Positions 7,496 through 16,678 of a stretch of DNA of 36,831 nt are shown piece after piece (the first letter of the stretch is position 1; each line of letters begins with the position of its first letter). The DNA comes from Xylanibacter caecicola (GTDB taxonomy: Bacteria > Bacteroidota > Bacteroidia > Bacteroidales > Bacteroidaceae), in assembly GCF_013166515.1 (NCBI RefSeq), contig NZ_JABKKJ010000025.1, positions 1 to 36,831 on the forward strand. The letters are read 5' to 3'. A program made the position numbers and the translations under genes. The notes beneath the pieces are model-generated. The model saw nothing but the letters and a program-made list of their open reading frames with translations, was not told the origin of the DNA and did no database searches.

Positions 7496-7544
7496 AGCAC
7501 CAAGACAAACGTAAAAACAAAGTATATAGTAACAGTTATTAGGT

Positions 7545-8744
7545 ATGAAAAAGAACAGAATCTTATTGGCAGTTGCTCTTGCAACCATGCTCGTGTCATG
7601 TGGCGGAAAACAAGGCAAGCCCAATTTCGGTGACAACGAGTATGCTGTAAGGACTCTCGGTACTACAAGCACAGAGTTGGAGACATCTTATCCGGCAACA
7701 ATAAAAGGTGTACAAGACGTAGAGATACGTCCGAAGGTTTCAGGATTTATTACAAAACTATGCGTAAAAGAAGGACAAGCTGTGAAGAAGGGGCAGTTGC
7801 TCTTCGTCATAGACAATGTTACATACGAGGCTGCGGTACGCCAGGCTAAAGCAGCCGTGAACTCGGCAACGGCTCAGTTGAATACTGCCAAACTGACATA
7901 CGAGAACAATCAGAAACTGTTCAACAACAACGTGATAGGCTCATACGAGCTACAGTCGGCAAAGAACAGCTATGAAACGGCACAAGCTGCGCTTGCACAG
8001 GCAAAGGCAAGCTATACGTCTGCGAAACAGAATCTTGACTTCTGTTATGTGACAAGTCCGGCAAGCGGTGTCGTCGGCATGCTTCCCTACAAGGTAGGGG
8101 CACTTGTCAGCGCTTCAAGCCAGCAGCCGCTGACAACGGTTTCGGATATATCATCGATGCAGGTATATTTCTCGATGACAGAGAAAGACCTTATGGATCT
8201 TGCCAAGACGGCAGGAGGCATGAGCGCGGCAATAAAGGATTACCCCCCCGTTAAACTGAAACTTGCCGACAACTCCATTTACGGTCACGACGGACATGTG
8301 GCAGCCGTGAGCGGTGTTATCGACCCGACAACAGGCTCGGCACAGATACGTGCGGACTTCCCTAACCCGGAGCGTCTGCTAAAGAGTGGCGGTTCCGGCT
8401 CAATCGTTGTGCCGCACAAGGACGCAAATGCCATACTTGTACCTCAGGAAGCGGTGGTTGAGGTTCAAAACAAGCATTTCGCATACGTTCTCGGAGCCGG
8501 AAACAAAGTGAAATATACTGAGATAAGCATTTATCCCAACAACGACGGCAAGAACTATATAATAACCGGCGGACTGAAAGCAGGCGACAAGATTGTTGTA
8601 AGCGGTGTTACGGCACTGAGCGACGGAATGGAAATCAAACCCATAACCGAGGCACAATATCAGGAGAAAATAAAGAAAGCGCAGGAACTCGGTTCAATAC
8701 AGGGCGACTATAAGAAAATGAAGGAAGCTTTCAGCAGCAAATAA
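7545..8744 (+). CDS. RND efflux periplasmic adaptor lipoprotein (AcrA/MexA-like)
   Basis: This 399-residue membrane fusion protein would bridge the inner membrane pump and the outer membrane factor. A lipoprotein signal ends LVSC with Cys19 as lipidation site. The biotinyl-lipoyl-like hairpin follows: PKVSGFITKLCVKEGQAVKKGQLLFVID, then a coiled-coil alpha hairpin rich in Ala/Gln (about residues 100-165: YEAAVRQAKAAVNSATAQLNTAKLTYEN), then TSPASGVVGMLPYKVGALVSA closing the lipoyl domain. A beta-barrel and the membrane-proximal domain complete the order typical of AcrA. It is first in a three-gene operon, 23 bases before the pump gene. Confidence 0.93.
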   Translation: MKKNRILLAVALATMLVSCGGKQGKPNFGDNEYAVRTLGTTSTELETSYPATIKGVQDVEIRPKVSGFITKLCVKEGQAVKKGQLLFVIDNVTYEAAVRQAKAAVNSATAQLNTAKLTYENNQKLFNNNVIGSYELQSAKNSYETAQAALAQAKASYTSAKQNLDFCYVTSPASGVVGMLPYKVGALVSASSQQPLTTVSDISSMQVYFSMTEKDLMDLAKTAGGMSAAIKDYPPVKLKLADNSIYGHDGHVAAVSGVIDPTTGSAQIRADFPNPERLLKSGGSGSIVVPHKDANAILVPQEAVVEVQNKHFAYVLGAGNKVKYTEISIYPNNDGKNYIITGGLKAGDKIVVSGVTALSDGMEIKPITEAQYQEKIKKAQELGSIQGDYKKMKEAFSSK

Positions 8745-8767
8745 CGAACATATTAATAAGGTAAAAG

Positions 8768-11700
8768 ATGAAATTAGATAGATTTATCAAACGCCCGGTA
8801 CTGTCTACGGTTATCTCCATACTGACGGTGATACTGGGTATCATCGGACTGGTATCGCTGCCTATCGAGCAGTATCCCGACATTGCACCGCCTACGGTAG
8901 GCGTAAAGGCTTTCTACCAGGGAGCCGATGCGCAGACAGTGCAGAAGTCCGTGCTTGCACCGCTGGAGGAGCAGATAAACGGTGTGGAAGGCATGACATA
9001 CATGACGTCTGACGCCACCAACGACGGTATGGCATCCATTACTGTCTACTTTGAGCAAGGCTACAATGCCGACATGGCTCAGGTAAACGTCCAGAACCGT
9101 GTGTCACAAGCATCAAGCCTGTTGCCGGCAGAAGTTACCAAGGGAGGTGTGACTGTACAGAAAAGGCAGACATCGAATGTGCTTATCCTTGCCCTCACCA
9201 GTGACGGTCGTTATGACGAACAGTTCCTGTCAAACTATGCGGACATCAACATCATTCCTACAGTAAAGCGTGTGAACGGTGTGGGCGACTGCCAGTCGAT
9301 CGGCCTTAAGACATACACCATGCGTCTGTGGCTCGACCCGGCACGCATGAAGGAACACGGACTTATACCGTCAGACCTTACCGGTGTGTTGGCAGAACAG
9401 AACATCGAGGCTGCTCCGGGAAAGTTCGGTGAACAAAGCGACAGGAGCTACGAGTATGTGATGCGCTACACCGGACGTCTCAAGACACCCGAGGAATTCG
9501 GCAACATTATAATAAAGAGCGACAACACCGGACAGACCTTGAAGGTGAAAGATGTGGCACGTGTGGAAATCGGCGGACTTTACTATACGGTGAAGACCGA
9601 CGTGAACGGCAACTCCGCCGTGATGATGATGGTGGCACAGACTGCCGGATCTAATGCCACACAGATTGTAAAGGACGTAAAGAAGACGCTTGACGGACAG
9701 GCAGAGATGTTCCCTCCCGGCATGAAGATTGAGTACATGCAGGACGTAACGACGTTCCTCTATGCTTCAATGCACGAGGTTATCAAAACTTTGTTCGAGG
9801 CGTTCATCCTTGTGTTCCTCGTTGTATACATCTTCTTGCAGGACTTCCGCTCCACGCTCATACCGCTTATCGCGGTACCGGTGTCACTGGTCGGAACATT
9901 CTTCTTCCTGCTCATATTCGGTTTCTCGATAAACCTTCTGACGCTGTCGGCGCTGGTTCTTGCCATTGCCATAGTGGTGGACGACGCCATAGTCGTCGTC
10001 GAGGCGGTGCATGCCAAGCTCGATCTTGGCTACAAGTCGGCACGTACCGCGTCTATCGATGCCATGAGCGAAATCTCGGGAGCCATTATCTCCATTACTC
10101 TCGTAATGTCTGCGGTGTTCATCCCCGTATCGTTTATCGGCGGAACATCAGGAACATTCTATCGTGAGTTCGGTATAACGATGGCTATATCGATTGTAAT
10201 TTCGGCTCTTAATGCCCTTACGCTGTCTCCGGCACTGTGTGCAATCCTTCTGAAACCGAAGAATGAGGATGGAACGGAACGCAAGATGTCCTTGATAGAC
10301 CGTTTCCATGCAGGTTTCAATACTGCCTACGGAAAGATACAGGAGAAATACAAGAACGGTGTGCGCCACATCGTGGAACATAAGATAATAGCATCCATAG
10401 CAGTTGTTGTGGGAATTGCAGCGCTCGTGATAATGGGAGCCACGACAAGAACAGGACTTATACCTGACGAGGACACGGGTACCGTGTTCTGTACCGTATC
10501 CACACCTCCGGGAACCAGTCTTGCGGCTACTGAGAAAGTAATGGATCAGGTAGATGCCATGCTGGCAAGCAATCCGGCTGTGAACGAACGTATGCGTATC
10601 GTGGGATATAACTTCATTGCCGGACAAGGTTCCAACCAGGGTACTTTCATCGTCAAGCTGAAAGACTTTGAAGAGCGTAATATGGGACAAAGTTCTACCG
10701 CTGTACTCGGAATGATATACAAGCAGACTGCAGCTATAAAAGGAGCACAGATACTGGCATTCCAGCCGCCTATGGTACAAGGTTTCTCTGCAACCAACGG
10801 TCTGACATTTTCTATGCAGGACCGTACAGGCGGAAGCGTGGACAAGTTTGCGGAGATAACACGCGAATTCCTTAAGAAACTCAACGAGCGTCCGGAGATA
10901 AGCAACGCCATGACGTCGTTTAACTCAAGCTATCCCCAGTATCTTATCAATGTGGATGTTGTAAAGTGTAAGCAAAGCGGTATATCACCGTCTGCCGTAC
11001 TTACAACCATGCAGGGGTACTACGGCGGTCTGTACGCTTCGAACTATAACGCATACGGAAAACTCTATCGTGTATATATACAGGGTGACCCCAAGACGCG
11101 TGAGGACTACAAGAGTCTGGAGAACATTTATGTGCGCACAAACAGCGGACAGATGGCTCCGATAAAGGAATATGTGAACCTTGAGAGGGTATACGGTCCG
11201 CAGGAGATGGGACGTTTCAACCTCTTTACATCTATCGATGTCAATGCTTCTGCCGGCGAAGGCTATTCTTCGGGTGATGCCATACGCGCCATCAGCGAAG
11301 TTGCATCAACGACATTGCCCTCCGGATACACATACGAATTTTCAGGACTTACACGTTCCGAGCAACAGTCGAGCAACTCAACGATGCTTATCTTCGCTCT
11401 CTGTCTAATGTTCGTGTACCTTATCTTGAGTGCGCAGTACGAGAGCTATCTGCTTCCGCTGTCGGTAATCCTTTCCATTCCGTTCGGTCTGGCAGGAGCC
11501 TTCCTGTTCACGAACATGTTCGGAAAGCAGAACGACATATACATGCAGATTTCGCTTATCATGCTTATCGGACTTCTTGCAAAGAACGCCATTCTTATTG
11601 TTGAGTTCGCCCTCGACCGCCGCCGTACAGGTATGGCGATATCATGGAGTGCCGTTCTTGGTGCCGCAGCCCGTCTGCGTCCTATCCTCATGACATCTCT

Positions 11701-11965
11701 TGCCATGATTATCGGTCTTTTGCCGCTGCTTATCCCCGGAGGCGTAGGAGCAAACGGAAACCAGACACTTGGAGCTTCGGCAATCGGCGGTATGCTTATA
11801 GGTATGCTTTGCCAGATTATGGTGGTACCGGCATTGTTCGTGATATTCCAGTACTTGCAGGAGAAGATTAAGCCAATCGAATTTGAGGATGACAATTCTG
11901 CAACTGTAGACACAGAGCTGATACAGTATGCACGTCCTGTGGAAAAGCTAAAAAACAAAGACTAA
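8768..11965 (+). CDS. RND efflux pump, hydrophobe/amphiphile family (AcrB-like)
   Basis: The 1065-residue product has the two-fold AcrB layout: an N-terminal helix (FIKRPVLSTVISILTVILGIIGLVSLPIEQYPDIAPP), a large periplasmic loop, helices 2-6, a second loop, and helices 8-12. Proton-relay residues are conserved: Asp405-Asp406 in AIVVDDAIVVVEAV, and the TM10 Lys in GLLAKNAILIVEF. It should export drugs, bile salts or other amphiphiles by proton antiport as a trimer with the flanking adaptor and outer membrane lipoprotein. Substrates cannot be read from the sequence. The gene is full length, with no frameshift. Confidence 0.97.
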   Translation: MKLDRFIKRPVLSTVISILTVILGIIGLVSLPIEQYPDIAPPTVGVKAFYQGADAQTVQKSVLAPLEEQINGVEGMTYMTSDATNDGMASITVYFEQGYNADMAQVNVQNRVSQASSLLPAEVTKGGVTVQKRQTSNVLILALTSDGRYDEQFLSNYADINIIPTVKRVNGVGDCQSIGLKTYTMRLWLDPARMKEHGLIPSDLTGVLAEQNIEAAPGKFGEQSDRSYEYVMRYTGRLKTPEEFGNIIIKSDNTGQTLKVKDVARVEIGGLYYTVKTDVNGNSAVMMMVAQTAGSNATQIVKDVKKTLDGQAEMFPPGMKIEYMQDVTTFLYASMHEVIKTLFEAFILVFLVVYIFLQDFRSTLIPLIAVPVSLVGTFFFLLIFGFSINLLTLSALVLAIAIVVDDAIVVVEAVHAKLDLGYKSARTASIDAMSEISGAIISITLVMSAVFIPVSFIGGTSGTFYREFGITMAISIVISALNALTLSPALCAILLKPKNEDGTERKMSLIDRFHAGFNTAYGKIQEKYKNGVRHIVEHKIIASIAVVVGIAALVIMGATTRTGLIPDEDTGTVFCTVSTPPGTSLAATEKVMDQVDAMLASNPAVNERMRIVGYNFIAGQGSNQGTFIVKLKDFEERNMGQSSTAVLGMIYKQTAAIKGAQILAFQPPMVQGFSATNGLTFSMQDRTGGSVDKFAEITREFLKKLNERPEISNAMTSFNSSYPQYLINVDVVKCKQSGISPSAVLTTMQGYYGGLYASNYNAYGKLYRVYIQGDPKTREDYKSLENIYVRTNSGQMAPIKEYVNLERVYGPQEMGRFNLFTSIDVNASAGEGYSSGDAIRAISEVASTTLPSGYTYEFSGLTRSEQQSSNSTMLIFALCLMFVYLILSAQYESYLLPLSVILSIPFGLAGAFLFTNMFGKQNDIYMQISLIMLIGLLAKNAILIVEFALDRRRTGMAISWSAVLGAAARLRPILMTSLAMIIGLLPLLIPGGVGANGNQTLGASAIGGMLIGMLCQIMVVPALFVIFQYLQEKIKPIEFEDDNSATVDTELIQYARPVEKLKNKD

Positions 11966-11966
11966 T

Positions 11967-13355
11967 ATGAAGAGATCTAATATAATAGCAATAATGTCTG
12001 CAACTGTTCTGATGAGCAGTTGCGGACTATACAACAAGTATGAGCGTCCGGATGTGAATACAAGCGGACTTGTACGTGACGTTGTCTCGGCTAATGACAC
12101 GCTTGCAGTGACGGACACCACGAGTTTCGGCAATCTGCCTTGGCGCAGTGTCTTTACGGATACACGGTTGCAGTCGCTTATCGAAACGGGACTGGAACAT
12201 AACGTAGACCTGCTCAATGCCGCACTTAACGTGAAAATGGTTGAAGCACAGCTGACCGTAGCGAAACTGGCTTTCGTCCCGTCGTTTACGTTTACTCCTC
12301 AGGGAACTATATCGTCATGGGACGGCAACAAGGCGACAAAGGTATATTCGCTTCCGGTAAACGCAAGCTGGAGCGTGGACCTGTTCGGTAATCTGCTGAA
12401 CCAGAAACGCAGTGCCCAGATGGCATTATTGGCGACAAAGGACTATCAGCTGGTTGTGAAGACGAATGTCATAGCCGGCATAGCCAATATGTACTACACA
12501 CTGATGATGCTCGATAGGCAGCTCGAAATAGTCACCGACATGGAAGGACTGACAAAAGATACGTGGGAGAAGATGAAGTTCTTGAAAGAGAATAAGATAG
12601 GTTATCGTTCCACGTCCGTACAGAGTGCGGAGTCAAACTATTATTCCGTACTTGCACAGAAAGAAGATCTGAAACGCCAGATACGCGAGGTGGAGAACTC
12701 GATGTCGCTGCTCATAGGACAACCGGCACAGACCATTGCACGCGGGAAAATAGACGAACAGTCGCTTCCTGCCGAGTTCAGCACCGGTGTAGGCTTGCAG
12801 TTGCTTGCCAACCGTCCTGATGTACACTATGCGGAAATGACACTGGCACAGTGTTTCTATGACGTGCAGACAGCCCGTTCGCGTTTCTATCCGAACATAA
12901 CGATAAGCGGTTCTGGAGCCTTTACCAACAACTCGGGAGGCGGGATCGTAAATCCCGGCAAATGGTTGCTGTCTGCTGTGGGCAGTCTTGTACAGCCTAT
13001 ATTCCAGAACGGACAGATTGTTGCCGGTCTGAAAGTGGCAAAATACAAGTATGAACAGGCATATAACACATGGCAGAACGCCATATTATCTGCCGGAAGC
13101 GAGGTGAGCAATGCCCTTGTCATGTACAATTCGTCGGACGAGAAGAGCCGTATCGAGGCAAAGCAGATAGAGGTGCTGAGAAAGAACGTAGAGGATACAA
13201 GAGACCTCATGGCAAGTTCCGGAAGTACGTATCTGGAAGTTATAACGGCACAGCAGGCACTGCTCAATGCCGAACTGGCAAAGGTTGCCGACGACTTCAA
13301 CAAGATGCAGGCTGTCGTAAGCCTGTACAGCGCACTTGGCGGAGGCAGGGAGTAA
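11967..13355 (+). CDS. NodT-type outer membrane efflux lipoprotein (TolC/OprM-like)
   Basis: The 462-residue product starts one base after the pump stop, so it is translationally coupled. The signal peptide ends LMSSC (Cys19), as in OprM/NodT-type factors. Two repeated helical outer membrane efflux domains are visible: PWRSVFTDTRLQSLIETGLEHNVDLLNAALNVKMVEAQLTVAKL and later LANRPDVHYAEMTLAQCFYDVQTARSRFYPNITISGSG. ANRPDV and ARSRFYPNI are typical of the family. It forms the trimeric outer membrane channel of the complex. Confidence 0.95.
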   Translation: MKRSNIIAIMSATVLMSSCGLYNKYERPDVNTSGLVRDVVSANDTLAVTDTTSFGNLPWRSVFTDTRLQSLIETGLEHNVDLLNAALNVKMVEAQLTVAKLAFVPSFTFTPQGTISSWDGNKATKVYSLPVNASWSVDLFGNLLNQKRSAQMALLATKDYQLVVKTNVIAGIANMYYTLMMLDRQLEIVTDMEGLTKDTWEKMKFLKENKIGYRSTSVQSAESNYYSVLAQKEDLKRQIREVENSMSLLIGQPAQTIARGKIDEQSLPAEFSTGVGLQLLANRPDVHYAEMTLAQCFYDVQTARSRFYPNITISGSGAFTNNSGGGIVNPGKWLLSAVGSLVQPIFQNGQIVAGLKVAKYKYEQAYNTWQNAILSAGSEVSNALVMYNSSDEKSRIEAKQIEVLRKNVEDTRDLMASSGSTYLEVITAQQALLNAELAKVADDFNKMQAVVSLYSALGGGRE

Positions 13356-13417
13356 AGAATGTTGATGTAACGTCAAACATCAGACATCTAACATTATCAA
13401 ATCTAACATAACGAATT

Positions 13418-14191
13418 ATGATTAGTCCAAAAGCAGAGATACACCCCAATGCCAGGATTGGCAAGAACGTGACAATATATCCTTTTGCATATATTGAAGA
13501 GAATGTCGAGATTGGTGACGACTGCGTCATCTATCCATACGTAAGCATAATGAACGGCACAAAGCTGGGACGTGCCAACAAAGTATTCCAGAATACGGTG
13601 CTTGGAGCCGAGCCGCAGGATTTCTGTTACTGTGGTGAATGCTCACAGCTGGTTATCGGCGACGAGAACATAATACGCGAAAACGTAGTGATAAACCGCG
13701 CCACCCATTGCAGCGGACAGACGGCGATAGGCAACCGCAACTTCATCATGGAGGGAGTACACATATCGCACGATGCGAAAATCGCTCATGCGAATGTATT
13801 CGGATACGGCACAAAGATTGCCGGTGACTGCGAGATAGGCAGCCGTGTTATATTCTCGTCGGGTGTCATTGCCAATCCCGGGGCACGTGTTGGCGATGCC
13901 GTCATGATACAGAGCGGAAGCCGTTTCAGCAAGGATATTCCTCCTTTTATCGTTGCAAGCGAGAATCCTATAAAATACGGAGGCGTAAACACAACGATAT
14001 TGAAAAACTATGATGTGCCTGAAAAAGTAATCAACCACATAGCCAACGCCTACCGCCTGATATTCCACGGTCAGACATCTGTGTTCGATGCAGTAATGCA
14101 GGTTGAGGAACAGGTGCCGGATGGAAAAGAGATACGCAATATCATCGAGTTTATACGTGGTACAAAGCTTGGTATTATAGGAAAGATGTAA
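13418..14191 (+). CDS. LpxA-type acyl-ACP--UDP-GlcNAc O-acyltransferase (possible paralogue)
   Basis: The 257-residue left-handed beta-helix protein has hexapeptide repeats (IHPNARIGKNVTIYPFAYIEENVEIGDDCVIYP) and an LpxA-like C-terminal helical domain (NAYRLIFHG). The catalytic His is kept in VHISHDA (His118, corresponding to His125 of E. coli LpxA), and NRATHCSGQTAIGN aligns with the E. coli IHRGT region. LpxA carries out the first step of lipid A synthesis. In Bacteroidales lpxA usually lies beside lpxD and the lpxC-fabZ fusion; none is here, and the central repeats look diverged, so this may be a second copy or a related sugar N/O-acyltransferase. It lies 62 bases after the efflux operon with no terminator between, so read-through is likely. 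Confidence 0.75.
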   Translation: MISPKAEIHPNARIGKNVTIYPFAYIEENVEIGDDCVIYPYVSIMNGTKLGRANKVFQNTVLGAEPQDFCYCGECSQLVIGDENIIRENVVINRATHCSGQTAIGNRNFIMEGVHISHDAKIAHANVFGYGTKIAGDCEIGSRVIFSSGVIANPGARVGDAVMIQSGSRFSKDIPPFIVASENPIKYGGVNTTILKNYDVPEKVINHIANAYRLIFHGQTSVFDAVMQVEEQVPDGKEIRNIIEFIRGTKLGIIGKM

Positions 14192-14220
14192 CTCTTTTAA
14201 TAGCAACCTTTATAAATGAC

Positions 14221-14291
14221 ATGTGTGTCAAGATGCAAAGACACTTGCTTGCGGCAATGTGTTAAGGCATTTTGACACACATTTTGTTTTT
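14221..14291 (+). terminator. Long terminator hairpin after the LpxA-like gene
   Basis: Arms 14221-14236 and 14267-14282 (ATGTGTGTCAAGATGC against GCATTTTGACACACAT) pair over 16 positions with one G-T pair. A smaller inner stem (ACACTTGC/GCAA...GTGT) extends it. TTTGTTTTT follows. Confidence 0.75.
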
Positions 14292-14304
14292 GGGTGTTGG
14301 GGAA

Positions 14305-14357
14305 GGAGATAAAGGAAGATTCTTCCGTGGCACAGCCACATATCTTCTCCTATCTCC
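14305..14357 (-). terminator. Branched inverted repeat between convergent operons
   Basis: GGAGATA (14305-14311) pairs with TATCTCC (14351-14357), and inner arms GTGGC/GCCAC close the loop. It lies 20 bases after the stop of the minus-strand CMD-cupin gene and probably ends that operon. Confidence 0.5.
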
Positions 14358-14376
14358 CTTTATCTACTTTCCCGGT

Positions 14377-15195
14377 TTATTTCTCCAAACGGTCATACTC
14401 CTCGTCGGTGACAGGCTCGAGCCATTCGTTTGAGGCGTTCTCGCCTGGTATCTCGAAAGCAAGATGAGCAAACCAACTGTCGGTTGCCGCTCCGTGCCAG
14501 TGTTTCACATTGGCAGGAATATGAATTACAGTGCCGGGTAAAATCTCCTCTGCTGGCTTGCCTTCCTCCTGATACCAACCACGACCGGCAACGCCTACCA
14601 GCATCTGACCTCCGCCTTTCGTTGCATGGTGGATATGCCAGTTGTTGCGACAACGCGGCTCGAAGGTAACGTTCGAGAACAGTATCTGCTCGGTCGAAAT
14701 CCGTGCAAGGTAGCTGTTGCCCGTAAAATACTTGGCGTATGCCGTGTTCGGCTCGCCTACAGGAAATATCATTTCACGCTGGAATGTCGCTTTTGCATCA
14801 TCTCCGGCTGTGTTTTCCGTCCATATATCCTTAGCAAGACGGAACGCAGCCCACGCTTTGGGCCAACCGGCATAAAAGGCGATGTGGGTTATAATCTCGG
14901 CTATCTCGGTACGGGTAATACCATTGTTTTTTGCCGACTGGAGATGATATGTCAACGAACTGTCGGTCATTCCCTGACTGATAAGTGACGTGATCGTCAC
15001 CAGACTGCGGTCGCGCAGACCGAGTTTGTCGTTTCGGCTCCATACCTCGCCGAAGAGAACATCGTCGTTCAGTTCTGCGAATTTCGGCGCGAACTCGCCA
15101 AGTTGGTCGCGTCCTGCGGTCTGTATTATTTTTTTCTGTGCCATAATATGAAATGTTATAAGACTAAATACTGAGATTAAAATAATTCGTTTCAT
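14377..15195 (-). CDS. Exported carboxymuconolactone decarboxylase-like/cupin fusion protein
   Basis: The 272-residue product has a signal peptide (MKRIILISVFSLITFHIMAQ). Residues of about 27-125 form an AhpD-like CMD domain (GEVWSRNDKLGLRDRSLVTITSLISQG ... THIAFYAGWPKAWAAF) that lacks a CxxC redox pair, so peroxidase activity of the AhpD kind is unlikely. Residues of about 150-260 are a cupin with metal-ligand candidates HIHH, an acidic/Gln ligand region and a closing HWHGA His (ILPGTVIHIPANVKHWHGA). The fusion is common in Bacteroidetes and its substrate is unknown to me. It lies 4 bases after the flavodoxin gene, so the two are one transcription unit, suggesting exported redox or aromatic/quinone chemistry. 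Confidence 0.85.
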   Translation of the reverse strand: MKRIILISVFSLITFHIMAQKKIIQTAGRDQLGEFAPKFAELNDDVLFGEVWSRNDKLGLRDRSLVTITSLISQGMTDSSLTYHLQSAKNNGITRTEIAEIITHIAFYAGWPKAWAAFRLAKDIWTENTAGDDAKATFQREMIFPVGEPNTAYAKYFTGNSYLARISTEQILFSNVTFEPRCRNNWHIHHATKGGGQMLVGVAGRGWYQEEGKPAEEILPGTVIHIPANVKHWHGAATDSWFAHLAFEIPGENASNEWLEPVTDEEYDRLEK

Positions 15196-15199
15196 GATT

Positions 15200-16228
15200 T
15201 TATTGTTTTTCTATTTTTACCCGTATATCGCCGCCAACAGTCAGAGCTTCAATTCCATTCCCGTCGATACGACCTATCCTTATCAAATCATTGCTGTGCG
15301 ACCAACTCTTGCAAAAAATCGCCACGTTGCCCCAAGGCGCATAAATCGTGATGTCTCCGGGCTTAGGGGTGCAACCGCGCGTTACACCTTCGGTTGTCAG
15401 TGCCGGCGTGGGATAAAAGATTTTTTCGGTCATATTGTTGTAGTCGTTCAGTGTAACCTCCAATGGCAGACGGGAAAGGAAATCTCTGCCTGCGACATTG
15501 TCCTCCATCGTGGCGATAATCGTGCGGTCGCCTAACGTGATGTTCACTTTCAGTGATGTCATATTTTGTTCTTCTTTACTTGCTCCTATATCTTCGAGCC
15601 ATGTCTTAATGCGGTTTTTCATTTGTATAAAGGTTGAAGAGGTTAACAACAGTGTATGCTCGATTACCGTTGCACCAGGGCAAAGTTTGCGGGCTTCACC
15701 TACGGAAGTAGAAATGCCGCTGCTGCCGCTTGATGCGAACAGAGCTATCCGTTTTCCTGCAAGCTTCGTCGCATGGTCGTGCAGAAACGTCTGCATGGGA
15801 GTAGCCATACTGCCGTACCAAATGGGATAACCGACAAATATCATGTCATAATCATCAAAATTTTTCACCGTGTTTTTTACCGGTGGATAATGACCTCGGC
15901 GTATGCCGTCAAGTTCCTCCTGTGAACGGGACAGCATGGCGTTATAATCATCGTCGTAGGGCGTTTGCGGCTCAATCTCGAGCACATCGCAATCCAATTG
16001 TCTGCAAATTTCCTCCGCCATGCGCTCGGTATTTCCGCTGCGCGAAGCGTAAAGCACCAAACAACGAGCACTACCGTCGGGAGAGGGAGTGTCGGGGTGT
16101 TCCTTGTTGTCATCACCATCAGGTTTCTCCGGCTGTTCGGGAATTGCAGGTTCGTTATCAGAACTGCTGCATGCAGCCATGGAAAACATGGCAAACATTA
16201 AAAACGAAATCAATAATAACTTTCTCAT
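15200..16228 (-). CDS. Flavodoxin-domain lipoprotein with cyclophilin-like C-terminal domain
   Basis: The frame is open upstream to 16405, but the signal peptide MRKLLLISFLMFAMFSMAAC starts at 16228, and an independent small ORF fills the upstream overlap. This gives 342 residues with lipidation at Cys20. After an acidic, Pro-rich linker comes a flavodoxin fold (about 55-215): the FMN phosphate loop YASRSGNTERMAEEI, then FVGYPIWYGSMATPMQTFL and FASSGSSGISTSV. The last 115 or so residues (VNITLGDRTIIATMEDN ... YAPWGNVAIFCKSW) match cyclophilin-like domains often joined to flavodoxins. It probably performs FMN-dependent electron transfer in the cell envelope, working with the downstream CMD-cupin protein. 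Confidence 0.88.
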   Translation of the reverse strand: MRKLLLISFLMFAMFSMAACSSSDNEPAIPEQPEKPDGDDNKEHPDTPSPDGSARCLVLYASRSGNTERMAEEICRQLDCDVLEIEPQTPYDDDYNAMLSRSQEELDGIRRGHYPPVKNTVKNFDDYDMIFVGYPIWYGSMATPMQTFLHDHATKLAGKRIALFASSGSSGISTSVGEARKLCPGATVIEHTLLLTSSTFIQMKNRIKTWLEDIGASKEEQNMTSLKVNITLGDRTIIATMEDNVAGRDFLSRLPLEVTLNDYNNMTEKIFYPTPALTTEGVTRGCTPKPGDITIYAPWGNVAIFCKSWSHSNDLIRIGRIDGNGIEALTVGGDIRVKIEKQ

Positions 16229-16235
16229 ATTCAAC

Positions 16236-16424
16236 TCATTTATGTGTTTCTGAAATAATGTCCTGCAGAATGGACATCTCGTTCTTTTCCAACCGGAATA
16301 CTCCTGACACTGCTTCGAAAGAAGTGTCGTTTTGTTCGATAAGACATTGCAATATCTTATCGGGAGTTGTGTGATAACGGTCGGCAAAGAAGCCGACGTC
16401 GTCATGATAGATTTCTTCCACCAT
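16236..16424 (-). CDS. Small acidic hypothetical protein upstream of the flavodoxin gene
   Basis: The 62-residue frame starts at ATG 16422-16424 and ends 7 bases before the flavodoxin start. It sits in a different frame from the N-terminal extension of the flavodoxin ORF and is the better explanation for this stretch. The composition is protein-like (YHDDVGFFADRYHTTPDKILQCLIEQ ... RLEKNEMSILQDII), helical, without signal peptide. A -7 box lies 42 bases upstream. I do not recognise the family. Confidence 0.6.
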   Translation of the reverse strand: MVEEIYHDDVGFFADRYHTTPDKILQCLIEQNDTSFEAVSGVFRLEKNEMSILQDIISETHK

Positions 16425-16465
16425 ATCTGTTTACCGGTTCATCATTCTCAATAGTTTTTATATTG

Positions 16466-16473
16466 CAAAATTA
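16466..16473 (-). promoter_or_regulatory. Predicted promoter -7 box of the 16424-14377 operon
   Basis: TAATTTTG on the minus strand matches TAnnTTTG and lies 42 bases before the small ORF. The -33 element is unclear. Confidence 0.45.
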
Positions 16474-16571
16474 TCATTTCCTTATAAAACTGGATGTACC
16501 AATAAACGGGGTATTTGTATTCATTTTACTGATTTTTGTGTAACGTTGTTCGTATGTTTGACGGGAAAACG

Positions 16572-16579
16572 TAAATTTG
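16572..16579 (+). promoter_or_regulatory. Plus-strand -7-like box
   Basis: TAAATTTG matches TAnnTTTG on the plus strand in a gap where both neighbours are on the minus strand. The only candidate downstream is the 48-codon ORF at 16679. Confidence 0.3.
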
Positions 16580-16678
16580 TACATGCCGGTTGAACTTACA
16601 AAATGTAAAAAGTCTTTTGTTTGTTAAAATAAGCATTGCTTTTTATTACGATAATTTCCTTCGTTTTAGAAAGGAATT

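Noticed and set aside
16229..16405. 59-residue N-terminal extension of the flavodoxin lipoprotein
   Set aside because: The lipoprotein signal starts at 16228, and the region is better explained by the small ORF 16236-16424 in another frame.
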